From positions 3,476,144 to 3,540,143 of the forward strand of contig NC_009380.1 of assembly GCF_000016425.1 (NCBI RefSeq): DNA of 64,000 bases. Direction: 5' to 3'. The stretch's first letter is position 1, and each line of letters opens with the position of its first letter. This document shows, in pieces, positions 24,901 through 31,934 of this stretch. Source of the DNA: Salinispora tropica CNB-440. Its GTDB lineage: Bacteria > Actinomycetota > Actinomycetes > Mycobacteriales > Micromonosporaceae. The position numbers and the translations under genes are program-made. The notes below the pieces were generated by a model. It worked only from the letters and a program-made list of their open reading frames with translations. It was not told the DNA's origin and made no database searches.

Positions 24901-26049
24901 AACCCCGAGAACACCATGGTGGCGATGGTCGACAGCTTCGAGTCCACCATCTACAGCGGACGCAACCACTACCTGACGGTCGACACCTCCGAGACCCGCG
25001 CGTTGCTGGCCGGTAGTGGCGTCGACTGTCCGGCCATGACCCGGGACCTGTTCGAGAAGTACGTCGACTTCTTCGTCCGGGTGGGCTACTTCCCGCCGCC
25101 CGGCGGACACCAGACGACCGGCTCCGCGGGTGGTCGCCTCCACATCCGGCCGGCAACCACCGCCGACCTGCCGCGGCTGGCCCAGATCTGCTACGAGGCG
25201 TTCGAGGCCACCAACACCGCGCTGGGTCTACCACCCGAGTGGTCCTCGGAACAGGCGGTGCTGGAGATGCTCCAGGGACGACTCGCCTCACCGAGCTGTG
25301 TGAGTGAGGTGGCGGTTGATGCGACGGGATCGGTGGTGGGCTCCAACTTCCTGGTGCTGGGTGAGGAGGTAGCCGCCTTCGGACCGTTGAGCGTCGCCCC
25401 CGAGACACAGGGAGGCGGGGTGGGACGGATGCTGATGGAGTCGATAGTCGCCGCCAGCAACCGGCTTGGCTGCTCCTCCGTGCGGGCCGTCCAGGTCACC
25501 AACAACACGTCGGCCTACCGGCTGTACTCCTCGCTCGGCTTTGTGCCGCAGGAACAGCTCTCCCTCATGGTCGGGTACGTCCCACCGACTCCCGGCAACC
25601 TGGCGGGGTTCGAGGTGCGGCCCATGACCGAGGCGGATGTTGCCGGCTGCCAGACGCTGTACCGCAAGATCAACGGTCATTCCCGGGACAGCGAAATCCA
25701 CATGGCAGCCAAGCGGGCGTTCGACTGGTCAATGCCGTACGTGGTGCTGGACAAGACCAACGGGGAGCTCTGCGGCTACACCACCGGCCTGGCCGACCTG
25801 GGTCACCTGGCGGCCACGTCAGAGGCGGCGGCGTGGGCGCTGTACGCCGGCGCGGGTGAGCTGATGCGCCGCCAGGATCCGCATGGCCTGGCTCCCCGGC
25901 TGCGCATCCCGGGCCGCCTGGCACCAGAGCTGCTCAGCTGGGCCGCCCGCACCCGCGGGGTCTCGCTGCTCCGTCTGGAGACGCTGATCTCGCTGGGCGG
26001 CTACACCCCACCCGAGGGCGGGGTGTCCTGCCCCGGGCTGTCCTACTGA
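18919..26049 (+). CDS. lymA: Hybrid NRPS-PKS megasynthase LymA (A-T-KS-AT-T-R-GNAT)
   Basis: A 2376-residue assembly line. The adenylation domain (1 to about 515) is of acyl/aryl-CoA-ligase type, with LYTSGTTGRPKG near 174, YRTGD near 393 and a C-terminal lysine in STGKITR. The first carrier follows (LGLGSL, Ser585). The ketosynthase has Cys816 in DTACSAS, His951 and His991. The acyltransferase has GHSIGE (Ser1266) and the malonyl-type HAFHS (1366-1370). The second carrier is LGFDSL (Ser1624). A thioester reductase follows, with TGATGFLG near 1706 and Tyr1865/Lys1869. The tail (about 2073-2376) is one clear plus one degenerate GNAT acetyltransferase domain. The order fits loading of an aromatic acid, one malonate extension, reductive release and N-acetylation, matching lymphostin's acetamide and methoxyacryloyl groups. 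The gene name rests on recognition of the Salinispora lymphostin synthetase. Confidence 0.88.
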   Translation: MRSELIRPLSELLGEHAVRRGDKIAFADGKRGVSYADLDRRTARLAGHLAALGLETGGRAVILMGNSVEAVESSLAVIRAGGIAVPLNPQSSTAEIDHLLDDAEPTVIVCDPARFGQVVRRHHPGRPPRVIRTGEAEAEEDAAAETVRYEELMGTEPSGPAPDEAALDAPAWMLYTSGTTGRPKGVLYSLRSSLWLVAAGHEPVLGLSEQDRLLWPMPLFHGLGQNLCVLGVTAVGASARLMSGFAPSEVRDLLREEAITFLAGVPTTYHYLLDQVTDATTDLSALRLGFVAGSASGAALGSRFEEAFGVPLVDQYGSSETGAITSNRPFGERVPGSVGPPLPGVDIRLVDPDTGQDVPTGKEGEVWVAGPNLMLGYHGQPDATAAVLRDGWYRTGDLGRRDALGHLTLTGRRKELIIRGGENIHPVEVEEVLRTAAGVADVAVGAEPHDVLGEVPVAYLVPGPEGVDAATVFAHCRRLLSFFKVPDRLYTIERVPRTSTGKITRHLLAEADPQLLGVATPDGEAGEAAPIDGTAWAAQLRELPPSERTRSVLELVRSEVARAVGLDSAEQIRPDQPFVDLGLGSLAVVGVGQRLCARVGLRLPATVVFDHPTPTALAARLVAEVSGTRAPAEGTHAPDRAGADEPIAIVAMACRFPGEVEDPDQLWAMIAEGRDATSELPDDRNWPLDTLIDPNPDHLGTSYVSRGGFISDPAGFDAAFFGISPREATAMDPQQRVLLEIAWEAFERAGIDPTRVAGSPTGLFIGTKGQTYSSLAAPASEYEGYLGFATSGSVLSGRVAYTLGLEGPAITVDTACSASLVALHLACQSLHAGESRLALAGGVTVMATPDDLITFSRQRGLAVDGRVKAFAAAADGTAFGEGAGVVLLERLSDARRAGRKVLAVIRGSAVNQDGTSNGLTAPNGQAQQRLIRQALAAARLGPADIDLVEAHGTGTALGDPIEAEAILATYGQGRAPEQPVWLGSVKSNITHTQAAAGTAGLIKIVQAMRHRTLPATLNVDQPSPHVDWTSGQVRLATEPRPWQVAGRPRRAGVSAFGISGTNAHVIVEESPVEPPVSASVDESRSPAAVPWLLSARSPVALRTQAARLASMTRSAPELSPAAVGRALARSRAGLDHRATVVGTETKQLLAGLEALASGTPAAGLTTARAVPDRAVAVLFTGQGAQYPGMGRHLYDSFDVFAAALDEVCQFLAPEVRPALLAPAGTPDDESIHQTGLAQPALFALGVAQFALLRSWGVHPSVLAGHSIGEITAAHVAGVLSLPDAARLVNARGALMQALPPGGAMLAVKATEEEILPLLSGEESRIGIAAINATRSVVVSGDEEAVTSLATRLAEHGHRATRLRVSHAFHSAHMDPVLDDFRAVAESLAYQRPTIPIVSTMTGVAAGAELLTPGYWVEQLRQPVRFAPAVRAIRTQGTDTFVELGPDGVLTALVRETLGADEHHAVPFCRRGRSGAEAAALGALHALGVPVEWEGFFPPTDEPEVDLPTYPFQRRRYWLPPTAVPSPTRPGPALRERVGGADSSRLGAATERSTGTVPSAGATPAVDAAQLAGAMLAARLGALDEEEQFLHLVQTVTALVAAVLGHADPDEIDPDASLLDLGFDSLTAVELRNQIRDLSGVNLPASLVFEFPTVAVLADHLLSRVLRAADDDEDRVDFAAEVTLAADIVCADEVITAVTEPREVLLTGATGFLGAFLLRDLMRSTNAVVHCLVRSTDEKPAPDRLRDNLQWYQLWDEIDPNRLSVVVGDLAAPRFGLSEQRYDELSRRVDTVYHAAATVNGLYPYSSLKATNVTGTEEILRLAARHRSVPVHHVSSTGVFSAEVVPGVALKSTDPPGPAAALSSGYRQTKLVAEQIIEIARERGLPVSIYRVDEISGDSEQGRCQTHDFVWLSMKGILQAEAVPTDPAGIFHLVPVDYVSSAILRLSRNANAVNHNHHLANSTHLPFAEMTDALRARGYRLDELGWDTWVRRVRSNPENTMVAMVDSFESTIYSGRNHYLTVDTSETRALLAGSGVDCPAMTRDLFEKYVDFFVRVGYFPPPGGHQTTGSAGGRLHIRPATTADLPRLAQICYEAFEATNTALGLPPEWSSEQAVLEMLQGRLASPSCVSEVAVDATGSVVGSNFLVLGEEVAAFGPLSVAPETQGGGVGRMLMESIVAASNRLGCSSVRAVQVTNNTSAYRLYSSLGFVPQEQLSLMVGYVPPTPGNLAGFEVRPMTEADVAGCQTLYRKINGHSRDSEIHMAAKRAFDWSMPYVVLDKTNGELCGYTTGLADLGHLAATSEAAAWALYAGAGELMRRQDPHGLAPRLRIPGRLAPELLSWAARTRGVSLLRLETLISLGGYTPPEGGVSCPGLSY

Positions 26050-26085
26050 GCCGCGCGAAAGCGGCCATATCCCTGCGTGACAGGC

Positions 26086-26114
26086 GTCGGGGCGGCTCGT
26101 GGAGCCGTCCCGAC
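26086..26114. terminator. Bidirectional hairpin between lymA and asnB
   Basis: A 13-bp stem (one G-U pair) with a 3-nt loop: GTCGGGGCGGCTC pairs with GAGCCGTCCCGAC. It lies between the convergent lymA and asnB stop codons and probably stops both transcripts. It also marks the probable edge of the biosynthetic cluster. Confidence 0.75.
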
Positions 26115-26175
26115 GAGCCCCGACAGGCCGCCCGGCGGGGAACACCCGGTGTCGACCCGATGCTCCCCGGCCCGC

Positions 26176-28137
26176 TCAACGGACCATGCTGCCGACGACC
26201 GGCTTCGTCAGCAGGGCCGACTGGTTGCGCTGGATGCCCGGGTCCAGCGTCTTGGCAACGAAGATCGCATGCCAGATGCAGAAGATCAGGACCGTCCAGA
26301 CCTTGCGCGAGTGGTCGGCCTCCTCCCGCTTGTGCTCATCGAGCAGCCGTAGCGCGTACGGCAGGTCGATCAGGTCACCGGCACCGGAGGTGGCCAACAT
26401 GTGCCGGGCCCACTCGTACATCTCACCCCGCAGCCACACCCGGGTCGGGGTCGGGAAGCCCAGCTTCCGGCGATTCACGATGGCCGGCGGGACCACCCCT
26501 TGTAGCGCCTGGCGCATCGCGTACTTGGTGGCGTCGGAACGTGGGGGCAGGCGGAGGTCGACCGGGATCTTCGACGCCACGTCGAAGACCGCCCGGTCGA
26601 GGAAGGGCACCCGCACCTCCAGCGAGTGCGCCATCGAGATCCGGTCGGCCTTGACCAGGATGTCGCCGCGCAGCCAGGTGTAGAGGTCCACGTACTGCAT
26701 CTTGGTGACATCGTCGAGTTCGGTGCACTCGGCATAGATCGGGGCGGTGATGTCGGTGTAGCGCACCGAGGGGTCGTAGCGGCGCAGCAGGTGCTGCTTC
26801 TCCTCCTCGGTGAACATCCGGGCGTTGCCGTAGTAGCGCGCCTCGATCGGGGTGGTGCCGCGTTCCAGGAAGCTCTTGCCCTTGACCCCCTGCGGGATCG
26901 CCTTCGACACCGCCCGCAGCCCCTTCTGCACGCCGTCGGGCAGGCCGTTGACCGAGCTCAGGGAGAGCGGTTCCCGGTAGATGGTGTAGCCGCCGAAGAA
27001 CTCGTCGGCACCCTCGCCGGAGAGCACCACCGTGACGTGTTCGGCGGCCTTACGCGCCACGAAGTAGAGCGGCACCAGCGCCGGGTCGGCGACCGGATCG
27101 TCCAGGTGCCAGACGATCTTCGGCAGCGCCGCTATCATGTCCTGCGGCCCGATCTTGGTGGGAATGGTGGTGACGTCGAGGTGGCGGGCCGACTCCTGGG
27201 CCACGTCGATCTCCGAGTAGCCGGGCACGTCGTAGCCGACCGTGAAGGTCAGAATGTTCGGGTTGAACTCCCGGGCCAGCGCCACCACCGCGGTGGAGTC
27301 GATCCCACTGGACAGGAACGAACCGACCGGGACATCCGAACGCATGTGAATCCGGACGCTGTCCCGCAGCGTCTCCCGGATCTCGTGGTAGAGCTTCTGC
27401 TCATCCGGCACCGGAGCGGGCCGGAACACCGGCCGGTACCACCGGCGGACATCGATTCGGCCGCCCGGCGTCCAGGTCAGGTACTCCCCCGAGCCGATCC
27501 GACGAACCCCCTGGTGCAGAGTTCCGGGCTCCGGCACGTACTGCAACGTCAGATAGTGGCTGAGGCTGGCCGTGTCGATGCCGGCGTCGCCCTGGTAGTT
27601 CGCCGGTGCGAACGGCAGCAGAGCCTTCTTCTCCGAGGCGAGGTAGAGGCCGTCGGCCGTCTCCAGATAGTGCAGCGGCTTGATCCCGAAGTAGTCGCGG
27701 GCACCGAAGGCGCGCCGCTCCTGCCGGTCCCAGACAACGAAGGCGAACATCCCCCGCAGCCGAGTGAGCACCTGCTCACCCCAGTAGTGGTAGCCGGCGA
27801 CGATCACCTCACCGTCGCCGGAGGTGGCGAACTGCGCCCCGTAGTCGCGGGCCAGTTCCTCCCGCAGCTCGATGTAGTTGTAGATCTCGCCGTTGAAGGT
27901 CAGCAGGTAGCGCCCGTTGGCGTAGGGCAGCGGCTCGTGACTGGACGCCACATCGATGATCGCCAGCCGCTTGTGGGCGAACACGCCATCGGCATACTGG
28001 CCGGACGCGTCGCCGACAACCTCAACCCCAGTCTCGTCCGGGCCACGATGGTGCAGGCATTCCAACGCGTTGGCGATGTGGTCGCGGTGAGCCGCGGCAT
28101 CCCCGCGCGCGCTGAAGAAGGCCAGGAGTCCGCACAT
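26176..28137 (-). CDS. asnB: Asparagine synthase (glutamine-hydrolysing)
   Basis: A 653-residue class B asparagine synthase. The start at 28137 is chosen because it gives MCGLLAFF, and removal of Met exposes the catalytic Cys of the N-terminal glutaminase domain; an in-frame ATG nine bases upstream would bury it. The glutaminase domain runs to about 210 (HHRGPDE, FNGEIYNY). The synthetase domain has the PP-loop SSGIDSTAVVALA and LSGEGADEFFGGY. It makes asparagine from aspartate, glutamine and ATP. The length matches the large housekeeping form of actinobacteria. It converges on lymA across a hairpin and is divergent from the M24 gene, so it is probably not part of the lymphostin operon, although an amide-forming role there cannot be fully excluded. 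Confidence 0.88.
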   Translation of the reverse strand: MCGLLAFFSARGDAAAHRDHIANALECLHHRGPDETGVEVVGDASGQYADGVFAHKRLAIIDVASSHEPLPYANGRYLLTFNGEIYNYIELREELARDYGAQFATSGDGEVIVAGYHYWGEQVLTRLRGMFAFVVWDRQERRAFGARDYFGIKPLHYLETADGLYLASEKKALLPFAPANYQGDAGIDTASLSHYLTLQYVPEPGTLHQGVRRIGSGEYLTWTPGGRIDVRRWYRPVFRPAPVPDEQKLYHEIRETLRDSVRIHMRSDVPVGSFLSSGIDSTAVVALAREFNPNILTFTVGYDVPGYSEIDVAQESARHLDVTTIPTKIGPQDMIAALPKIVWHLDDPVADPALVPLYFVARKAAEHVTVVLSGEGADEFFGGYTIYREPLSLSSVNGLPDGVQKGLRAVSKAIPQGVKGKSFLERGTTPIEARYYGNARMFTEEEKQHLLRRYDPSVRYTDITAPIYAECTELDDVTKMQYVDLYTWLRGDILVKADRISMAHSLEVRVPFLDRAVFDVASKIPVDLRLPPRSDATKYAMRQALQGVVPPAIVNRRKLGFPTPTRVWLRGEMYEWARHMLATSGAGDLIDLPYALRLLDEHKREEADHSRKVWTVLIFCIWHAIFVAKTLDPGIQRNQSALLTKPVVGSMVR

Positions 28138-28257
28138 GGTCGTCATCTTTTCACGCCCCCGTCGCGGCCGTGGCGGCCGTCTGCGCAACCAGCCTCAGCC
28201 ACTGGCCCGGTCACGTCGGATACCGTCGGGACCAGCGACAACGCGAAGGGAGCGGAG

Positions 28258-29736
28258 ATGACCGAGGAACACATCCACCGCGATCCGGGGGGCACGGAGT
28301 CGCATGATCCAAACTTCCCGGCGGCGCTCCTGGCGTTCATGCGGCAGGGCTGGCGGGACACCGCGCTGCCGGTCGTCCCGCACCCGGCGACACCCCACCA
28401 CGCGAAACGTCGGGCTGCCCTCTCCGCGACCTTCCCGGGCGAGACCCTGGTGATCCCCACCGGCGGCGAGCAGGTACGCGCCAACGACACCGCCCACCGA
28501 TTCCGTCCGGGAAGCGATTTCGCGTACCTGACCGGCGACCACGAGCCCGACAGTGTGCTCGTGCTCCGTCCGACCGTTTCCGGACATGAGCCCCTCCTCT
28601 ACCTGCGGCCGCACGCGTCCCGGCAGAGCGACGAGTTCTTCCGGAGTCGACACGGCGAGCTGTGGCTCGGCCGGCGACGCACCCTCGCGGAGAAGTCGAG
28701 CGAGTTGGGCCTGCCCACCGCCGACCTCGCGGACCTGGACGCCGCCCTGGCCGACCTCGCCCCGGCCCGAACCCGGGTGCTGCGCGGCTTCGACTCCCGG
28801 GTTGATGCAGCCCTGCGCCCGTACGACGGCCGGCGGGAGCGGGGACAGCCGACCCGCGACCAGGAGCTGGCCAGCGCGATCTCCGAGCTGCGGCTGGTCA
28901 AGGACGAGTGGGAGATCGCCCAGCTCCAGGACGCGGTGGACGCCACGGTACGCGGCTTCGAGGATGTGGCGCGAGCACTGCCGGCCGACCGGGGAGTCTC
29001 CGAGCGGCTACTCGAGGGCATCTTCGCGCTGCGGGCCCGGCACGACGGAAACGACATCGGTTACGGCTCGATCGTCGGCGCCGCCGAGCACGCCACAATC
29101 CTGCACTGGGTACACAATCACGGCACCACCCGCCCAGGTGACCTGCTGCTGATGGACATGGGTGTGGAGAACGACCACCTCTACACCGCCGACGTGACCC
29201 GGGTGCTCCCGGTGAGCGGCCGGTTCACCGCGCTACAGCGTCAGGTCTACGACATCGTGTACGCCGCTCAGCAGGCCGGCATCGAGTTCATCCGGCCAGG
29301 CGTGGCGTTCAAGGACGTCCACCTGACCTGTATGCGGGTTCTCGCCGAGGGGCTGGCCGAGTTGGGCCTGCTTCCGGTGAGCGTGGACGAGGCGATGGAC
29401 GAGACGTCGGCGGTGTACCGACGGTGGACCCTGCACGGCTTCGGGCACATGCTCGGCATCGATGTGCACGACTGCGCGAACTCGCGCAGTGCGATGTACC
29501 GCGACGGCACCCTGGGCGAGGGCTACGTGCTCACCGTGGAGCCGGGCCTGTACTTCCAGCCCGAGGACGAGTTGGTGCCGGAGGAGCTACGCGGCATCGG
29601 CGTCCGGATCGAGGACGACGTCCTGGTCACGGCGAACGGCACGGTGAACCTCTCCGCCGGGCTCCCCCGGACCGCTGACGACGTGGAAACCTGGCTGGCC
29701 AGGCAGCGGGAGGCAGGCCCGCGCCTGCCGGGCTGA
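28258..29736 (+). CDS. Aminopeptidase P family protein (M24B)
   Basis: A 492-residue Xaa-Pro aminopeptidase. The N-terminal creatinase-like domain (FAYLTGDHEPDSVLVL) is followed by the pita-bread catalytic domain with metal ligands in LLMDMGVENDHLYTADVTR, the HGFGHMLGIDVHD histidine, LTVEPGLYF and GVRIEDDVLVT. These five-ligand motifs bind two Mn or Co ions. ATG at 28258 has GGAGCGGAG upstream; a much longer in-frame reading would run antisense through asnB and is rejected. The enzyme removes N-terminal residues next to proline and is cytosolic. It is divergent from asnB with a 120-bp shared control region. Confidence 0.9.
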   Translation: MTEEHIHRDPGGTESHDPNFPAALLAFMRQGWRDTALPVVPHPATPHHAKRRAALSATFPGETLVIPTGGEQVRANDTAHRFRPGSDFAYLTGDHEPDSVLVLRPTVSGHEPLLYLRPHASRQSDEFFRSRHGELWLGRRRTLAEKSSELGLPTADLADLDAALADLAPARTRVLRGFDSRVDAALRPYDGRRERGQPTRDQELASAISELRLVKDEWEIAQLQDAVDATVRGFEDVARALPADRGVSERLLEGIFALRARHDGNDIGYGSIVGAAEHATILHWVHNHGTTRPGDLLLMDMGVENDHLYTADVTRVLPVSGRFTALQRQVYDIVYAAQQAGIEFIRPGVAFKDVHLTCMRVLAEGLAELGLLPVSVDEAMDETSAVYRRWTLHGFGHMLGIDVHDCANSRSAMYRDGTLGEGYVLTVEPGLYFQPEDELVPEELRGIGVRIEDDVLVTANGTVNLSAGLPRTADDVETWLARQREAGPRLPG

Positions 29737-29914
29737 TCTCGCCGACCGACCCCGGCCGTACCGTTTCGTTTGGGCCCGTACGGTCCCAGGCGGAACCGGT
29801 GCGGCATTTCGCCTTATTGCGACTTCTATGTCTGTTTTGCCCTGTCGGTGGTACTCACTCCCACGTGACGCAAATCAGGTTCTTTTTCGCAAACATCCAC
29901 TTCCGCGAAAGATC

Positions 29915-29956
29915 TTCTCATACGGTGAGCATCAGAGGCTACAACCCGATTTGTAG
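29915..29956 (+). promoter_or_regulatory. Upstream element of first beta-helix gene (TTCTCATACGGTG + palindrome)
   Basis: The 13-mer TTCTCATACGGTG (29915-29927) is followed after 11 nt by the inverted repeat CTACAA-N6-TTGTAG (29939-29956), ending 61 nt before the ATG. The same two parts recur upstream of the paralogue at 31935 with almost identical spacing, while flanks differ. This looks like a shared operator/promoter. The surrounding 29740-30017 stretch holds no gene; its left part is the 3' region of the M24 gene and its right part is unusually AT-rich for this genome. Confidence 0.7.
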
Positions 29957-29960
29957 CAGT

Positions 29961-29984
29961 CCACACCGCCTTTAGATGGTGTGG
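29961..29984 (+). promoter_or_regulatory. Leader hairpin ahead of first beta-helix gene
   Basis: CCACACC and GGTGTGG form a 7-bp stem with a 10-nt loop, lying between the shared upstream palindrome and the ribosome site of the gene at 30018. It may shape the 5' leader. It has no counterpart before the second paralogue. Confidence 0.4.
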
Positions 29985-30017
29985 ACCGTCCAGTAGCTGA
30001 AAGGGCGGAATGCTCTG

Positions 30018-31589
30018 ATGTCCACTGAGATCACAACTCCTGACGGCGGGGCCAACGTAGGCCCACCCAACCGAGGGCGGCAGACGCTCTGGGTCACTGC
30101 TGGCGTCGTCGGCTTGACCGGCGTCGTCGGACTCGCCGTCCTCGGCGGGATCGCCGCCCGAGACGACGAGAAGGCCGGGAGCGCCGGCCAGGCGGCGGCC
30201 CCAGCCGACGCAGGACCACGCGTCGACGCCGCCGGCGACACCTACAACGAGAGTGAGTGGAGTGGCAGCGAACGGAGCGGTCAGGACGACCGGCGGGCCA
30301 CCGAGAAGCACCGTGAGAAGACCGTCCCGTGCAGTAGCGACAAGCTGATCCAGGCCATCCTCCACGCCAACCAGAACCGCGGCGGCGTGCTGACACTCGC
30401 CAAGGACTGCACCTACGAACTCACCCGCAGCAAGCAGGGCAACGGCCTGCCGGTGATCACGGAGCCGATCGTCCTCGCAGGCCACAACACCACAATTGCC
30501 CGGGCCGCCACCGCCGACCACTTCCGGATTCTCAACGTCGGGCGCGATGGTCACCTGACCCTCCGGGGAGTAACCGTCAAGAACGGCCGGACCGCGCCCC
30601 CGTTGCCTTTCCCGACGCCCGAGGCGGCACCGCTCCTCACCCTCTCGGCGCCGACGAACACGCCCCAGCCAGCCGCACCAACGGCGGCCGAGTCGGCGGC
30701 GACCGCCGCAGCGGTCGGCCCGTTCGTCGGTGGCGCGGGGATCTTGGTCCAGCGGGGCGGTCGGGCCGACATCGAGAAGAGCTCGATCAGATGGAACCAG
30801 ACCGGCCACAACGGCGGCGGCATCGCCAACTACGGCACCACCACCATCGGGAAGTCCTCCGTCGAGAGCAACAGCGCCGCGGCCTTCGGCGGGGGGATCT
30901 TCAACGTCGGCGTTCTTCGGATCGAGGACTCGAAGATCGAGCAGAACGATGCCCGCCAGGGGGGTGGCGGGTTCGCCAACGGCTCGTTCCGCCCCGGGGT
31001 CAAGGGCGGCACCGTCTGGGTGTGGAAGAGCACAATCAACCACAACCACACCCAAGGCCTGGCCGGCGGCATCCTCGACCGCTCGGGTGAGATGAGTGTC
31101 ACCCGCAGCCAGGTCACCGAGAACACCGCGGGTCGAGACGCCGGCGGAGTGCTTGGCGTCGATGGTTCCCAGCTGTACCTGGAGCAGGTGATGTTGGAGC
31201 GGAATGTCGCCATGGGCGTCGGGGGTGGCCTCGCGGTGGCCGCCGACGCGATCGCCGTCCTCCAGGAGAGCGCGCTCAAGCAGAATGTCGCCAACGGCGC
31301 GGGGGGCGGCGGCCTGTTCAACGCGCAGGCCTTCGTGACCCTGCGGGACAGCCAGGTCGCCCGGAACCGAGCAGTCGGTCCATTTGCGGTGGGCGGCGGG
31401 ATCGTCAACGCCTTCGGCCAGGTTGACCTGGTGCGGAGCGCGGTGACCCAGAACGCCGCCACGACGCCGCCGGGCGGCATCTTCACCACGAACGACGGTG
31501 TCGACATCGACCGGAAGTCCGCGGTCAAGCAGAACCGACCAACGAACTGCCTGGGCAGCCCGGTTGTTCCGGAACGTTGCTTCGGCTGA
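30018..31589 (+). CDS. Beta-helix surface protein, Pmp-like (copy 1)
   Basis: A 523-residue exported protein. A hydrophobic segment at about 24-47 (starting LWVTAGVVGLTG) serves as signal or anchor; a charged, low-complexity linker follows. The body begins at VPCSSDKLIQAI with a cysteine pair (VPCSS and AKDCTY) and continues as a right-handed beta-helix of GGGI/GGGF-type repeats (GGGIANYG, GGGIFNVG, GGGLFN), the pattern of polymorphic membrane proteins. The end carries a second cysteine pair (NCLGS and ERCFG). Salinispora genomes are known to be rich in Pmp-type genes. The ligand and function are unknown; adhesion, pore or cell-surface roles are all possible. It is followed by a strong hairpin and a paralogue in the same direction. 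Confidence 0.8.
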   Translation: MSTEITTPDGGANVGPPNRGRQTLWVTAGVVGLTGVVGLAVLGGIAARDDEKAGSAGQAAAPADAGPRVDAAGDTYNESEWSGSERSGQDDRRATEKHREKTVPCSSDKLIQAILHANQNRGGVLTLAKDCTYELTRSKQGNGLPVITEPIVLAGHNTTIARAATADHFRILNVGRDGHLTLRGVTVKNGRTAPPLPFPTPEAAPLLTLSAPTNTPQPAAPTAAESAATAAAVGPFVGGAGILVQRGGRADIEKSSIRWNQTGHNGGGIANYGTTTIGKSSVESNSAAAFGGGIFNVGVLRIEDSKIEQNDARQGGGGFANGSFRPGVKGGTVWVWKSTINHNHTQGLAGGILDRSGEMSVTRSQVTENTAGRDAGGVLGVDGSQLYLEQVMLERNVAMGVGGGLAVAADAIAVLQESALKQNVANGAGGGGLFNAQAFVTLRDSQVARNRAVGPFAVGGGIVNAFGQVDLVRSAVTQNAATTPPGGIFTTNDGVDIDRKSAVKQNRPTNCLGSPVVPERCFG

Positions 31590-31618
31590 GTTCCCCCTGA
31601 GAGCACCACCACATAGAG

Positions 31619-31655
31619 CGGGCTCCTCCGACCGTCGTACGGCCGGAGGAGCCCG
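31619..31655 (+). terminator. Rho-independent type hairpin after beta-helix copy 1
   Basis: A 12-bp perfect stem, with CGGGCTCCTCCG pairing with CGGAGGAGCCCG, begins about 30 nt after the stop codon. There is no long T tract, as is usual in these high-GC genomes. It separates the two paralogous genes into independent transcripts. Confidence 0.8.
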
Positions 31656-31831
31656 CACCATCCTGGCGTCCGGAACCGCGCCGTCCGCGCCGTCTGCGAT
31701 GTGATGCCCAGAAGTCCTACTACCTGCGGGGACCTGGCCCACACTGGCCCCAAGACCGACGCTCGTCCTGATCTAGCCATCTGCACCGCAAATGCGGACT
31801 TTTTTCGTATAAGCCCGCAAGGTGAGGATGA

Positions 31832-31871
31832 TTCTCATACGGTGTTTCTGGGAGCTACAACCGATTTGTAG
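31832..31871 (+). promoter_or_regulatory. Upstream element of second beta-helix gene (TTCTCATACGGTG + palindrome)
   Basis: TTCTCATACGGTG (31832-31844) is followed after 10 nt by CTACAA-N5-TTGTAG (31855-31871), ending 63 nt before the ATG. It is the same bipartite element as at 29915-29956. The 31590-31934 gap therefore contains the terminator of copy 1, an A/T-rich stretch and this element; no gene was seen in it. Confidence 0.7.
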
Positions 31872-31934
31872 TAGGGACGCTGGCTTTGTGGTGCTGCGCC
31901 CCTGTCTGGTACGAGGAGAGGGCAGAGAGCTCCG

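Noticed and set aside
26176..28137. asnB as a lymphostin pathway amidotransferase
   Set aside because: It has the housekeeping length, converges on lymA across a strong hairpin, and is divergent from an unrelated peptidase gene. Kept only as a remote possibility.
26626..28257. N-terminal extension of the M24 aminopeptidase through the asnB region
   Set aside because: It would run antisense through a conserved gene; the ATG at 28258 has a good ribosome site and gives the normal family length.
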